Of a stretch of 64,000 bases of DNA, positions 34,562 through 43,127 are shown piece after piece. Position 1 is the first letter of the stretch; every line of letters begins with the position of its first letter. The stretch lies in the NCBI GenBank assembly GCA_944322855.1, contig CALUQG010000007.1:62001-126000 (forward strand), in the 5' to 3' direction. This DNA comes from Candidatus Gastranaerophilales bacterium (GTDB lineage: Bacteria; Cyanobacteriota; Vampirovibrionia; Gastranaerophilales; Gastranaerophilaceae). A program made the position numbers and the translations under genes. The notes beneath the pieces were generated by a model, which saw only the letters and a list, made by a program, of their open reading frames with translations, did not search any database and had not been told where the DNA came from.

Positions 34562-35326
34562 ATGTTGATAGACACACATACACATATTGATATGGAGAAT
34601 TTTGCAGCCAATTTTGAAGAAATATTGGAAAATGCAAAGTCCTCGGGTGTAGAAAAAGTTGTTATTCCCGGTGTGGAGCCGGCCGGATTTAATCGCATCT
34701 TGATGCTGTGTGAAAAATACGAAAATGTTTTCGGCGCTGTCGGGGTACATCCTGAAGATGTCGATTCTTTTAATGATGAAGCTGAAAGTATAATAAGAAA
34801 ATTTTTAAAACACGAAAAAATTATAGCTGTCGGCGAAATAGGTCTTGATTATTACTGGGACAAATCAAAAATTGAAAAACAAAAAGAAATCTTTGAAAAA
34901 CAAATTCTTATTGCAAAAGAAATGAAAAAGCCGGTACTTGTTCATGACAGAGAAGCACATCTGGATACTTTTGAGATTTTGAAAAAAACAAACGCAAAAG
35001 ACACTGGTGTTGTTATGCATTGCTTTTCAGGCAGCCCCGAGTTTGCGATGGAATGTGTAAAAGAAGGTTATTATATTGCGCTTGGCGGTGTTGTTACTTT
35101 CAAAAATGCCAAAAAAGCAAAAGAAGTTGCAAAAATAGTTCCGCTGGATAGACTTTTGCTTGAGACGGATGCTCCCTATATGACACCTGTACCTTTCAGA
35201 GGAAAAGAAAATCAGCCTGCATATGTAAAATATGTTGCTCAAGAAATTGCAGAGCTAAAAGGAATATCATTTGAGGAAGTAGCCTGCGCAACAACAAATA
35301 ATGCAAAAAAAATTCTCGGGATATAA
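34562..35326 (+). CDS. tatD: TatD-family metal-dependent DNase
   Basis: 254-residue amidohydrolase-fold nuclease with 3'-5' exonuclease/deoxyribonuclease activity in the family. Metal ligands are His6 and His8 in DTHTHID, Glu in VGEIGLDYYWD (about 91-101), His in PVLVHDREAH, His in VMHCFSG and Asp in LLLETDAPYMTP. The AVGVHPEDV segment is also typical. Start codon directly abuts the stop of the HEAT-repeat gene, indicating coupled translation. Often named ycfH in other bacteria. It ends the pheT operon at a strong terminator. Confidence 0.94.
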   Translation: MLIDTHTHIDMENFAANFEEILENAKSSGVEKVVIPGVEPAGFNRILMLCEKYENVFGAVGVHPEDVDSFNDEAESIIRKFLKHEKIIAVGEIGLDYYWDKSKIEKQKEIFEKQILIAKEMKKPVLVHDREAHLDTFEILKKTNAKDTGVVMHCFSGSPEFAMECVKEGYYIALGGVVTFKNAKKAKEVAKIVPLDRLLLETDAPYMTPVPFRGKENQPAYVKYVAQEIAELKGISFEEVACATTNNAKKILGI

Positions 35327-35330
35327 TACA

Positions 35331-35366
35331 AAAAAGCCTCTGATAGAAACGTTCAGAGGCTTTTTA
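35331..35366. terminator. bidirectional terminator
   Basis: AGCCTCTGA (35335-35343) pairs with TCAGAGGCT (35353-35361), flanked by an A tract and a T tract. It ends both tatD (plus) and the small gene at 35382-35561 (minus). Confidence 0.92.
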
Positions 35367-35381
35367 CTGAAAATTCTTAGT

Positions 35382-35561
35382 TTATTCAAAAGATAAAATA
35401 TCGTGTCCCGGTATTCTTTCGAGACCTTTGTTTTCTTTTAATGGGGTGGACAGTCTTGCAATAATACCTTTTCTGAATTTTGAATAGTTTTCAGAATTCA
35501 ATTCATTATTTTCTAAAGATAAAATTTTTCTGAATGAATTTTTTCCATTGGCATTGTTCAT
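35382..35561 (-). CDS. small 59-residue protein of unknown function
   Basis: A complete short frame on the minus strand, too small for routine gene calling. It has an ATG preceded 8 bases upstream by AAGAGGT, a good ribosome binding site, and its stop lies 16 bases before the bidirectional terminator at 35331-35366. The protein starts MNNANGKNSFRKILSLENNE and ends ERIPGHDILSFE. It is hydrophilic, with no signal peptide, membrane segment or cysteines, and contains GIIARLSTPLKENKG in the middle. Codon use (AAA, GAA, AAT, CTG mixture) is like its neighbours. I do not recognise it. It is divergent from fabI with 322 bases between them. Confidence 0.65.
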   Translation of the reverse strand: MNNANGKNSFRKILSLENNELNSENYSKFRKGIIARLSTPLKENKGLERIPGHDILSFE

Positions 35562-35883
35562 AACTCGAGACCTCTTTTCTCAGATAATTAAAAAGTAAAT
35601 AAACACATATAAAATTATTGACCTGATATTATTATGCAACATTTTTTTAATTTTGCCAATACATTTGTAGTAGGAATAATGAAAAACTTTACACTTATTA
35701 TCTAAAAAAGTTGCTATTCAGGCATGTTGATAATAATATACAGGTATATGTAATTGTGAATAAGAATTTTTTAATTTGATTTCACAGTGAAAGTGTGTCA
35801 GAGACGTTTAAAGTGAAAACAAAAGAAAAAGGCTTTACGATAGGCGAAACATGGCAGCACTAGATTAAATAAGGAGAATTTTT
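35562..35883. other. 322-base gap between the small gene and fabI
   Basis: AT-rich divergent intergenic region. I see a possible plus-strand promoter TTGCTA (35711-35716), 17 bases, TAATAT (35734-35739), and a strong fabI ribosome binding site AAGGAG shortly before 35884. No reading frame, tRNA, or clear terminator was found. The stretch 35800-35860 is less AT-rich than the rest and could be part of a long fabI leader. Confidence 0.4.
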
Positions 35884-36702
35884 ATGAAATTAATGGAAGG
35901 CAAAAAAGGTATTATTTTCGGTGTTTCAAATGCCAGAGGAATTGCTTATTCTATCGCAAAACAAATTCATGAAGCAGGTGCTGATATAGCTTTTACTTAT
36001 GCAAATGAGGCAATGGAATCACGTGTAAGACCGCTTGCTGAAGAAATGAATGCAAAAATGATTGCAGAATGCGATGTTACAAACGAAGAACAGGTAAAAG
36101 CTGTTTTTGCTGAATATGAAAAAATATATGGCAAACTTGATTTTGTTATTCATGCCGTAGCTTTTGCAAATAAAGAAGATTTGATGGGTGATTTTATTGA
36201 TACATCAAAAGAAGGCTGGGATACAGCATTGAGTGTGAGCGCTTATTCTCTTGTTTCACTTGCAAGAGCTGCAAAACCTTTATTTAATGAAGGCGGTGCT
36301 ATTCTGGCTTTGACATATCTCGGTTCAGAAAAAGTTGTTGCAAATTACAATGTAATGGGTGTTGCAAAAGCTACTCTTGAAGCATCAGCTAGATATCTGG
36401 CTGATAACCTCGGGAAAATTGGTGTCAGAGTGAACTGTCTGTCTGCAGGCGCTGTCAAAACGCTTGCTGCAAAAGGTATTTCAGGATTTGACAGAATGCT
36501 CAAGGCAGCTATTCTGAAAGCTCCATTGAGAAGAAATGTTTCTCTTGAAGATGTCGGCAAAACCGGTTTGTACCTTGTTTCTGATCTGTCTTCAGGTGTT
36601 ACAGGTGAAGTCGTTCACGTAGATTGCGGATGCCACTGTGTTTATGCTTCGATAGATGAAATGGAAGCTACTTACGCATATCAAAAAGATCATCAGCAAT
36701 AA
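35884..36702 (+). CDS. fabI: enoyl-[acyl-carrier-protein] reductase (NADH)
   Basis: Last reductive step of each fatty-acid elongation cycle, cytoplasmic; short-chain dehydrogenase fold, 272 residues. Nucleotide-binding start GKKGIIFGVSNARGIAYSIAK (residues 6-26), with the relaxed FabI glycine pattern, and CDVTNEEQV. Catalytic Tyr145 and Tyr155-x6-Lys162 (in YLGSEKVVANYNVMGVAKA) match the FabI Y-x(6)-K arrangement. GLYLVSDLSSGVTGEVVHVDCG is the conserved C-terminal part. AAGGAG precedes the ATG. Single gene with its own terminator. Confidence 0.95.
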   Translation: MKLMEGKKGIIFGVSNARGIAYSIAKQIHEAGADIAFTYANEAMESRVRPLAEEMNAKMIAECDVTNEEQVKAVFAEYEKIYGKLDFVIHAVAFANKEDLMGDFIDTSKEGWDTALSVSAYSLVSLARAAKPLFNEGGAILALTYLGSEKVVANYNVMGVAKATLEASARYLADNLGKIGVRVNCLSAGAVKTLAAKGISGFDRMLKAAILKAPLRRNVSLEDVGKTGLYLVSDLSSGVTGEVVHVDCGCHCVYASIDEMEATYAYQKDHQQ

Positions 36703-36710
36703 ATATTTAT

Positions 36711-36743
36711 AAAAAGGGGCATCTGTATTGACTGCCCCTTTTG
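36711..36743 (+). terminator. fabI terminator
   Basis: AAAGGGGCA (36713-36721) pairs with TGCCCCTTT (36733-36741), 11-base loop, short T tract interrupted by G. Confidence 0.85.
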
Positions 36744-36792
36744 TATTAAAAGAATTATCGTTAACCCGAAATATTAATAAGGAAAAAGAAAA

Positions 36793-38226
36793 ATGATTAT
36801 GAAAAAGAACAAAACGAAAATCGTCGCAACTCTCGGGCCTGCAAGTTGCGAAGAATCGATGATTGAAAGTTTAGTCCTAGCAGGCGCTACAATGTTTCGT
36901 ATCAACACTTCGCACAATACGGCAGAAGAGCATGCAAAAACAATTGCAAAAATCAGAAATGTTGAAAAGAAACTCAAAACATTTATTCCGGTTCTTGTTG
37001 ATCTTCAAGGACCAAAAATCAGAGTCGGCAATTTGATTGAACCTATTCCGATAGAACCCGGAAAAGAACTCGTTCTTGAATACGGTCTTGAACAGACTGA
37101 TCCGAATATTGTTCCTGTTGACTACAAAGGTGTTGCAGAGGATGTTCATGAAGGTGAATGTATTCTTCTCGATGACGGAAAAATCAAAATCCAGGTTACA
37201 AAAAAAGAAGGTACAAAAGTTCATGTAAAAGTTCTTCACGGTGAACTTTTAAAACCAAGAAAAGGTATCAATATTCCAGGCGGAACAAAAAGCTTGTCTG
37301 CTATTACTGAAAGAGACGTTGATTTTATTAAATTTGCAGTAGACAATGATGCTGATTATCTTGCATTGTCATTTGTAAGAGATAAAGATGATATTCTTCT
37401 TGCAAGAAAGTATTTAAGCCATTTCGGTGCAGATTTGCCGATTGTAGCAAAAATTGAAAAGCCCGAAGCAGTTAAAAATATTGAATCTATTCTCGATGTC
37501 GTAGATGCTGTTATGGTTGCAAGAGGTGACCTCGGTATTGAGCTTTCTCCGGAAAAAGTTCCGATGGTTCAAAAACATATTGTTGATGCAGCTTTTGCAC
37601 ACAGAAAAACTTGTATTGTTGCTACACAAATGCTTGAATCGATGATAGAAGATCCGCTGCCGACCAGAGCTGAGGCTTCTGACGTAGCAAATGCTATTCT
37701 TGACGGCGCAGATGCAGTAATGCTTTCCGGTGAAACTGCTGCAGGTAAATATCCTCTGGAAGCTGTTAAAATGATGGCAATGATTGCACATGACGTAGAA
37801 CAAAGCAATTTTGTAAACTACAATCTTGATTTGCCGATGAATCCAAACTATGAACCGACTCCTCAAGCAGTTGCCGGTGCTGCTGTAAAAATGGCAAAAG
37901 ACCTTGGCGCAAAAGCTATTCTCGCATTCACACACACAGGTTATACTGTCAAATTGCTTTCAAAATTGAGACCTTCGGTTCCTGTACTTGCAATTTCAGA
38001 CAGTGAAAAAGTATGCAGAAAATTAAATCTTTTCTGGGACATGCACCCTTATCAAAAAGATTGGGATGTAGTTTTGAATGACGAATTACTCAAGAAAATT
38101 GACAAACTTTTGCTTGAAAAAACTTCATTTAAGAAAGATGACAGAGTTATCATTATAGGTTCTATTCCAAAACTTATTACCGGAAGAACAAACTTTGTCA
38201 GAGTCCACAGAATGTGTGCTTTTTAA
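36793..38226 (+). CDS. pyk: pyruvate kinase
   Basis: Glycolytic enzyme making ATP and pyruvate from PEP, cytoplasmic. 477 residues, the short form without the extra C-terminal PEP-utiliser domain seen in many cyanobacteria. Motifs: TKIVATLGPAS at the start, FRINTSHNT, VLVDLQGPKIRVG (with Mg/K ligands), ARGDLGIELSPEKVP, the active-site TQMLESMIEDPLPTRAEASDVANAILDGADAVMLSGETAAGKYP block, and the regulatory C-domain from about 355 (AILAFTHTGYTVKLLSKLRP). Two ATGs lie two codons apart; the first is 9 bases after AAGGA and is chosen. Single gene, ending at a long hairpin terminator. Confidence 0.97.
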   Translation: MIMKKNKTKIVATLGPASCEESMIESLVLAGATMFRINTSHNTAEEHAKTIAKIRNVEKKLKTFIPVLVDLQGPKIRVGNLIEPIPIEPGKELVLEYGLEQTDPNIVPVDYKGVAEDVHEGECILLDDGKIKIQVTKKEGTKVHVKVLHGELLKPRKGINIPGGTKSLSAITERDVDFIKFAVDNDADYLALSFVRDKDDILLARKYLSHFGADLPIVAKIEKPEAVKNIESILDVVDAVMVARGDLGIELSPEKVPMVQKHIVDAAFAHRKTCIVATQMLESMIEDPLPTRAEASDVANAILDGADAVMLSGETAAGKYPLEAVKMMAMIAHDVEQSNFVNYNLDLPMNPNYEPTPQAVAGAAVKMAKDLGAKAILAFTHTGYTVKLLSKLRPSVPVLAISDSEKVCRKLNLFWDMHPYQKDWDVVLNDELLKKIDKLLLEKTSFKKDDRVIIIGSIPKLITGRTNFVRVHRMCAF

Positions 38227-38248
38227 TTTTTGATAGTTATATACTTAT

Positions 38249-38284
38249 AAGGTCTGGTTTTAATTTTAAAACCAGACCTTTTTG
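38249..38284 (+). terminator. pyk terminator
   Basis: A perfect 15-base stem, AAGGTCTGGTTTTAA (38249-38263) with TTAAAACCAGACCTT (38266-38280), and TTT following. Confidence 0.93.
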
Positions 38285-38369
38285 TTGTCTACATTATTTG
38301 GAGGATATTGGTGCAAATTTTTTAAAGCCTGAAATTTATATTTCGATATTATATACAGAGGAAGAGAAC

Positions 38370-38774
38370 ATGATAAACAGAACCACAGTACTCTTAATAC
38401 AGGATAATCTGAAAACTGTTTCCGAATTGACAGAAAAATGTCTAGAAGCAGGTATTTCTGAAAAAAATATATTTTCTGTATCTGATGCACAATCTGCTGA
38501 AAGATATTTGGAGATTGCAGGTATTTCATACATTATAGTTGATGCCGATTTATACAATTTTGTACTTGATTCAATCATAGAAAAATTTAATGCATATTTC
38601 CCTATTCAAACAATAATTATTAACGGTAAACCGGAACAAATTACCTTGAGAATGCTGAATAACAAATCTTTGACTTACGTAAATTCACTGGAAGAAATTC
38701 CTGACCTTTTGAAAGGTTCTCAAAGAAATAATATCTATTTTTATTCAGATGAACAGAATTTTCAAAATATATAA
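38370..38774 (+). CDS. stand-alone degenerate receiver (pseudo-receiver) protein
   Basis: 134 residues from the ATG at 38370, which has GAGGAAGAG upstream; the frame is open further up but runs through the pyk terminator, so that part is not coding. The fold pattern is that of a receiver: VLLIQDN (strand 1 with only one acidic residue), a helix, NIFSVSDAQSA, YIIVDADLYN with Asp58 at the phosphoacceptor position, IQTIIING, and LTYVNSLEEIPDLL in the place of the K-P turn, where the invariant Lys is replaced by Asn. It therefore probably does not switch by normal phosphorylation. No output domain. Bracketed by its own terminator and that of pyk. Role unknown. Confidence 0.7.
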   Translation: MINRTTVLLIQDNLKTVSELTEKCLEAGISEKNIFSVSDAQSAERYLEIAGISYIIVDADLYNFVLDSIIEKFNAYFPIQTIIINGKPEQITLRMLNNKSLTYVNSLEEIPDLLKGSQRNNIYFYSDEQNFQNI

Positions 38775-38803
38775 TTTTATTTTATCATCCCTGTTTAGAC
38801 TGT

Positions 38804-38836
38804 GCTGTTGAACCCCTAATTCAACAGCTTTTTTTT
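38804..38836 (+). terminator. terminator of the pseudo-receiver gene
   Basis: GCTGTTGAA (38804-38812) pairs with TTCAACAGC (38820-38828), followed by eight T. Confidence 0.95.
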
Positions 38837-38976
38837 ATATTTAAGTTGTGTGAAGATTTCTTGTAAAAGGTATTTGTTCAAAAATAATCTATAAAAAGTT
38901 TCTCCGAGAAAAATTCGTGATAAAAATTTTTTATTTATTTTATAATTGGTTTGTAAAAGCTTAATCGGGGATAGAT

Positions 38977-40110
38977 ATGAAAATTTCAATTTTGGGGTCA
39001 ACAGGTTCAATAGGCAGGCAGGCGCTGGAAGTTGTTCAAAAAATGCCCGGTTTTTTTGAGATAATTTCACTTTCTGCAGGCAGTAATGTCGAACTCTTAA
39101 AACAACAGATAAAGCTTGTTAATCCACAAAATGTCAGTGTAAAATCTGAAGAGGATGCAATTTGTCTTCAAAAGGAATTTCCAAAGCTAAATGTTTTGTT
39201 TGGTGAAAAAGGTATTGTTGATATTGCATCTGACAGAACTAACGAAAGAATTCTTGTTTCTGTCTCAGGAAAAACAGGGCTCAAGCCGACTCTTGCCGCA
39301 ATTGATAACAATATTGATGTGGCACTTGCCAACAAAGAAACCCTTGTTATGGCCGGTGATATAGTTATGCGAAAAGCGCAGGAAAAAAATGTAAAAATTC
39401 TTCCCGTAGATTCTGAACACGGTGCCATACATCAATGTTTAAAAGACAGAAATGAAGTGGAAAAGCTTATAATTACAGCATCAGGAGGCCCCTTTAGAGA
39501 AAAGAGTATTGATGATATAAAAAATGCAACTGTTGAAGAAACACTGCATCATCCGAGATGGAACATGGGCAAAAAAATAACTATTGATTCTGCTACTTTG
39601 ATGAACAAAGGGCTGGAAGTTATTGAAGCGCATCATCTTTTCGATATGCCTTATGATAAAATTCAGGTTGTTGTCCATCCGCAAAGTATTGTCCACAGTG
39701 CTGTTGAATATGTTGACGGAAGTGTAATCGCCCAGCTCGGTTTTCCTTCAATGCATATTCCTATACAATATACGCTTACTTACCCTTATAGATTTGAGGG
39801 AATAGAGACAAAAAGTTTTGATTTCGTTAAAGCCGGCAGATTGGATTTTCTCGAACCCGATGAAAACAAGTTCCCCTGTCTTAAGCTGGCATTTCAAGCC
39901 GGAAAAGAAGGCGGTACCCTGCCTGTTGTAATGAATGCAGCGAATGAAGAATGTGTTTTTGCTTTTCTTGACAAAAAAATATCGCTATGGCGCATTTTTG
40001 AAATAACAAAAAAAATGATGGAATGTCACGAAAATATAAAAAATCCATCTATTGATGAAATTTTTGAAGTGGATAGAATCACCAGAATACGTGTAAAAGA
40101 GCTATTTTAA
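38977..40110 (+). CDS. dxr: 1-deoxy-D-xylulose 5-phosphate reductoisomerase
   Basis: Makes 2-C-methyl-D-erythritol 4-phosphate, the committed step of the MEP isoprenoid pathway, using NADPH and a divalent metal. 377 residues. NADPH-binding GSTGSIGRQAL (7-17), ANKETLVMAG, the metal/substrate DSEHGAIHQCL (Asp, Glu), TASGGPFR flexible loop, HPRWNMGKKITIDSATLMNKGLEVIEAHHLF and the C-terminal helical domain with NAANEECVFAFLD. All expected active-site segments are present. GGGGAT is near the start. Its stop overlaps the end of the convergent TPR lipoprotein gene by 9 bases. Confidence 0.97.
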   Translation: MKISILGSTGSIGRQALEVVQKMPGFFEIISLSAGSNVELLKQQIKLVNPQNVSVKSEEDAICLQKEFPKLNVLFGEKGIVDIASDRTNERILVSVSGKTGLKPTLAAIDNNIDVALANKETLVMAGDIVMRKAQEKNVKILPVDSEHGAIHQCLKDRNEVEKLIITASGGPFREKSIDDIKNATVEETLHHPRWNMGKKITIDSATLMNKGLEVIEAHHLFDMPYDKIQVVVHPQSIVHSAVEYVDGSVIAQLGFPSMHIPIQYTLTYPYRFEGIETKSFDFVKAGRLDFLEPDENKFPCLKLAFQAGKEGGTLPVVMNAANEECVFAFLDKKISLWRIFEITKKMMECHENIKNPSIDEIFEVDRITRIRVKELF

Positions 40111-41106
40111 AATTGCAGTTTTTAATAAATCGATGTATTTTACCTTTTCATCGTTTGTAAAAGCACCTTTTTTTGCACAATGAATATGGTAAATACCTTT
40201 AGGTGTGTAGATTATTCTTGCAATTTCTGATTCTTTTGCGTTATCAAATTTCCATTCGTATAAAATTTCATTTTGTCTTTGTGTAATTATTTTTTTCTCA
40301 AAAGGTTTGTTAGAATTTTTTGCAATCGCTTCAATTGCACCGGTGTGGGTTTTGAAATATTCATCCAGAGTAGTTTTGAAATTGTCAGTAATAACAAAGT
40401 ATTGAACAGTAATAAGCTGTGTCCAGTCAAAGTTTTTTACATCTTCTCCTTTTAAGCCGTATTCAACTATTTTGGATTTTTCATCTTTTTGCTCAACTGC
40501 TTTTTCCCATTTTTTTGTGTCTAATGCCAGTATGACATCACCTGTTTGGTTTTGTATTGTTTCAGGTTTTTTTTCTTCTTCTTTTTTATAAGTGTTAACA
40601 ATTTCAGAATTTTGTGAAATGGCTGATTTGAGACGGTCTTCCATCTGCATATTGTACATAGCCTGTTCGTTTTTTAATTCTTTTAAAAATCTTTTGTAAT
40701 ACATTTTTTCTTTACCGCCCATAGATTCAAGTGTTACAGCGGTTTCGTAATATTCTACAGCAAGTTCATAATCGTGCTGGCTTTTTTTCAAATCCCCGAG
40801 AAAAATATATGCATTCCATTCATCAGGGAAAAGTTTTATTGCATCTTGAAAAGTTTTTTCTGCCATTTTTTCATCTTTTTTGTAGGCATAGCTGGTTCCC
40901 AAAAGGCATAATGCACTATATGAATCAGGCTTGTAATTCAATGCATTATTAAAGCTTATTATTGCTTCATCATAATTTTTTTCATTGTAAGCTCGAACGC
41001 CTTTGTCGTATTCGTATTTAAAATTAAGAGCTGAGCAGCCGCATTGCAAAAGCACTACAACACACATTATTGAACATATAAAAAAACGGTACAGATTTTT
41101 TTTCAT
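40102..41106 (-). CDS. TPR-containing putative lipoprotein
   Basis: 334 residues. Hydrophobic N-terminal signal (MCVVVLLQCGCS) with a lipobox-like Q-C-G-C at about 21-24; the Gln at -3 is unusual, so lipidation is uncertain but export is likely. Residues 30-145 hold three TPR units (YDKGVRAYNEKNYDEAIISFNNALNYKPD and following). Then comes a Lys/Glu-rich linker, and a C-terminal domain (about 225-334) of unknown fold ending in YHIHCAKKGAFTNDEKVKYIDLLKTAI. ACGGAGGT precedes the ATG. Probably a periplasmic assembly or envelope protein; no partner is identified. Confidence 0.78.
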   Translation of the reverse strand: MKKNLYRFFICSIMCVVVLLQCGCSALNFKYEYDKGVRAYNEKNYDEAIISFNNALNYKPDSYSALCLLGTSYAYKKDEKMAEKTFQDAIKLFPDEWNAYIFLGDLKKSQHDYELAVEYYETAVTLESMGGKEKMYYKRFLKELKNEQAMYNMQMEDRLKSAISQNSEIVNTYKKEEEKKPETIQNQTGDVILALDTKKWEKAVEQKDEKSKIVEYGLKGEDVKNFDWTQLITVQYFVITDNFKTTLDEYFKTHTGAIEAIAKNSNKPFEKKIITQRQNEILYEWKFDNAKESEIARIIYTPKGIYHIHCAKKGAFTNDEKVKYIDLLKTAILK

Positions 41107-41250
41107 TTAACCTCCGTAATACTTAAATTATAATGATTGTTTTTTTCATAGGCAATAATGTAATTTTAAAGTTTGGTTAAGAATTCGTCCTGAAAAGAAA
41201 AAACATATAAAATATAGTTATTGTTGAGTATTTAATATAGTGGAATAATA

Positions 41251-42012
41251 ATGAAAAAATTATCAAATTTTTTAAAACTTGCAGGAGTATTTCTCGCAAC
41301 GTTTTTTGTAAATACTGCAGTACAAGCTGCTGTGGCATTTCCTACAATTACCGTGGGAATGAATGAAGCAAACACTCCTCAGGAATTTACTCAAGGTGTT
41401 CAAATCCTTGTTCTTTTAACTATTCTTACGCTTGCTCCAAGTATTTTTATTATGTGTACGGCTTTTATAAGGATAATAATTGTACTTGCTTTGACCAGAC
41501 AGGCTATCGGAACTTCAACACTTCCGCCCAATCAGGTTCTGGCCGGTTTAGCTTTGATTTTGACGTTTTTTGTAATGGCTCCGACTTTCAATAAAATGAA
41601 TGAAACCGCTATTCAACCTTATATGAAAAATCAAATTACACAGCAGGTTGCCCTTGATAAAGCAATTTTGCCTATGAGAGAGTTTATGATACAGCATACG
41701 GAAGAAAAAGAGCTGGGATTGTTTTTAAGTATGGCAAAAATTGAAAAACCAAAAAACTGGAAAGATGTTCCGACTTATACACTTTTGCCGGCTTATATTT
41801 TGAGTGAATTAAAAACTTCTTTTAAGATAGGTTTTGTTATTTTTCTTCCTTTTCTTGTAATTGATATTGTAGTTTCAAGTATACTTGTATCAATGGGGAT
41901 GCTGTTTTTGCCGCCGACAACAGTTGCAATGCCGTTTAAGCTTATATTATTTGTAATGATAGACGGATGGTATTTGATAACAAAAACACTGCTCGAAGGT
42001 TTTATAACTTAA
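41251..42012 (+). CDS. fliP: flagellar export gate protein FliP
   Basis: Core membrane protein of the flagellar type III export gate. 253 residues: cleavable signal peptide (1-27, ending VQAA), then TM helices with the FliP signatures LTLAPSIFIMCTAFIRIIIVLALTRQAIGT, LPPNQVLAGLALILTFFVM, and IGFVIFLPFLVIDIVVSSILVSMGM-type block, then LPPTTVAMPFKLILFVMIDGWYL. First gene of fliP-fliQ-fliR-flhB, the conserved order. GTGGAAT precedes the ATG. No fliO is seen upstream. Confidence 0.97.
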   Translation: MKKLSNFLKLAGVFLATFFVNTAVQAAVAFPTITVGMNEANTPQEFTQGVQILVLLTILTLAPSIFIMCTAFIRIIIVLALTRQAIGTSTLPPNQVLAGLALILTFFVMAPTFNKMNETAIQPYMKNQITQQVALDKAILPMREFMIQHTEEKELGLFLSMAKIEKPKNWKDVPTYTLLPAYILSELKTSFKIGFVIFLPFLVIDIVVSSILVSMGMLFLPPTTVAMPFKLILFVMIDGWYLITKTLLEGFIT

Positions 42013-42031
42013 ATAAAAGGGAATTTTATAA

Positions 42032-42301
42032 ATGGATGATGCCACTTTTTTGACATTAACTCAAAATACATTGATTTTGACATTAATATTATCAACACCG
42101 ATTTTAATTATCAGTATGGTAGTTGGTCTTATTATAAGTATATTTCAGGCTGTTACACAAATTCAAGAGGCAACATTGACATTTGTGCCGAAGATTATTG
42201 CCGGAATTTTAACAATGATAATTTTGCTGCCTTGGATGTTGAATATGTTTGTTTCAAGAGTAAATGAAATGTTTGATTATGTTCAGACTTTTATAAGGTA
42301 A
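42032..42301 (+). CDS. fliQ: flagellar export gate protein FliQ
   Basis: 89 residues with two long membrane helices (NTLILTLILSTPILIISMVVGLIISIFQAVTQIQEATLTF and IIAGILTMIILLPWMLNMFV), the whole length matching FliQ. The QIQEATLTFVPK segment between the helices is the family signature. AAGGGAA precedes the ATG; 19 bases after fliP. Confidence 0.97.
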   Translation: MDDATFLTLTQNTLILTLILSTPILIISMVVGLIISIFQAVTQIQEATLTFVPKIIAGILTMIILLPWMLNMFVSRVNEMFDYVQTFIR

Positions 42302-42318
42302 ATTAAGGAGAAAAATCA

Positions 42319-43104
42319 TTGCAGCCAAATCTTTTGACATTATTATCTCCTGCAAACATAATTATTTTTGTGATAATTTTCACGAGAATAAGCGGAATGC
42401 TGTTTTCAATGCCATTGATTTCAACTTATCCGATACCTCAGCAAATTAAAATTTGGCTATGCGCATTTGTATCTTTTTTATTATTTCCAATGGTAGCATC
42501 TGCTGCACATTTTGCAGTACCGCAAAGTATACCTGAGCTAACAATATATCTGTTGCGTGAGTTTTCAGTCGGATATATAATCGGGTTTTGTGCATCGTTT
42601 TTATTTGCTGCAGTACAGATAGGCGGTGAATTTGTGAGTATACAGATAGGTATTTCAATGAGCCAGGTGCTTGACCCGAATACAGGCGAGCAGACGCAGG
42701 TTCTTTCTCAAATGTATTCGTACCTTGCTGCAATGGTTTTTGTCGGTCTGAACGCTCATCAATGGCTTTTTGCTGCTTTATATAAAAGTTTTCAATCCTT
42801 TCCTCCCGGAATGGAATTTGTTTATAACGGAGAGCTTGTTTCGCAGGTTCTTCATATGTCAGCATCTGTTTTTACAATCGGTATCAGTATGATTTTGCCG
42901 ATATTCTGTGTTATGTTTATATCAGAGGTGCTGATGGGATTTATGTCAAAGATGATGCCTCAAATGAATATTTTTATGGTTGCAATCCCTCTAAAAATCT
43001 ATGTTGGTATCATTTTGATGTTAATGTTTTTGTCACCGACGGTTACATATCTTGTGACTGTGATGCAGAATTATTTAAAAGGAATATTAAATATCTTCGG
43101 ATAA
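42319..43104 (+). CDS. fliR: flagellar export gate protein FliR
   Basis: 261 residues, about six membrane helices; IFTRISGMLFSMPLIS near the start, REFSVGYIIGFCASFLFAAVQIGGEFVSIQIG and the C-terminal MNIFMVAIPLKIYVGIILM are FliR landmarks. The start codon is TTG at 42319, 8 bases after a perfect AAGGAG (42305-42310); no ATG fits there, so TTG is well supported. Forms the FliPQR core with FliP and FliQ. Confidence 0.96.
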   Translation: MQPNLLTLLSPANIIIFVIIFTRISGMLFSMPLISTYPIPQQIKIWLCAFVSFLLFPMVASAAHFAVPQSIPELTIYLLREFSVGYIIGFCASFLFAAVQIGGEFVSIQIGISMSQVLDPNTGEQTQVLSQMYSYLAAMVFVGLNAHQWLFAALYKSFQSFPPGMEFVYNGELVSQVLHMSASVFTIGISMILPIFCVMFISEVLMGFMSKMMPQMNIFMVAIPLKIYVGIILMLMFLSPTVTYLVTVMQNYLKGILNIFG

Positions 43105-43127
43105 AGTTTTAAACAAACAGGTAAAAA

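Noticed and set aside
37414-37935. Long open frame (173 codons) on the strand opposite pyk
   Set aside because: It lies wholly inside the well-supported pyk coding region, is Cys/His/Phe-rich and has no ribosome binding site; a codon-bias shadow.
42446-42865. 139-codon frame opposite fliR
   Set aside because: FliR is unmistakable on the other strand; the antisense frame has no start signal or recognisable domain.
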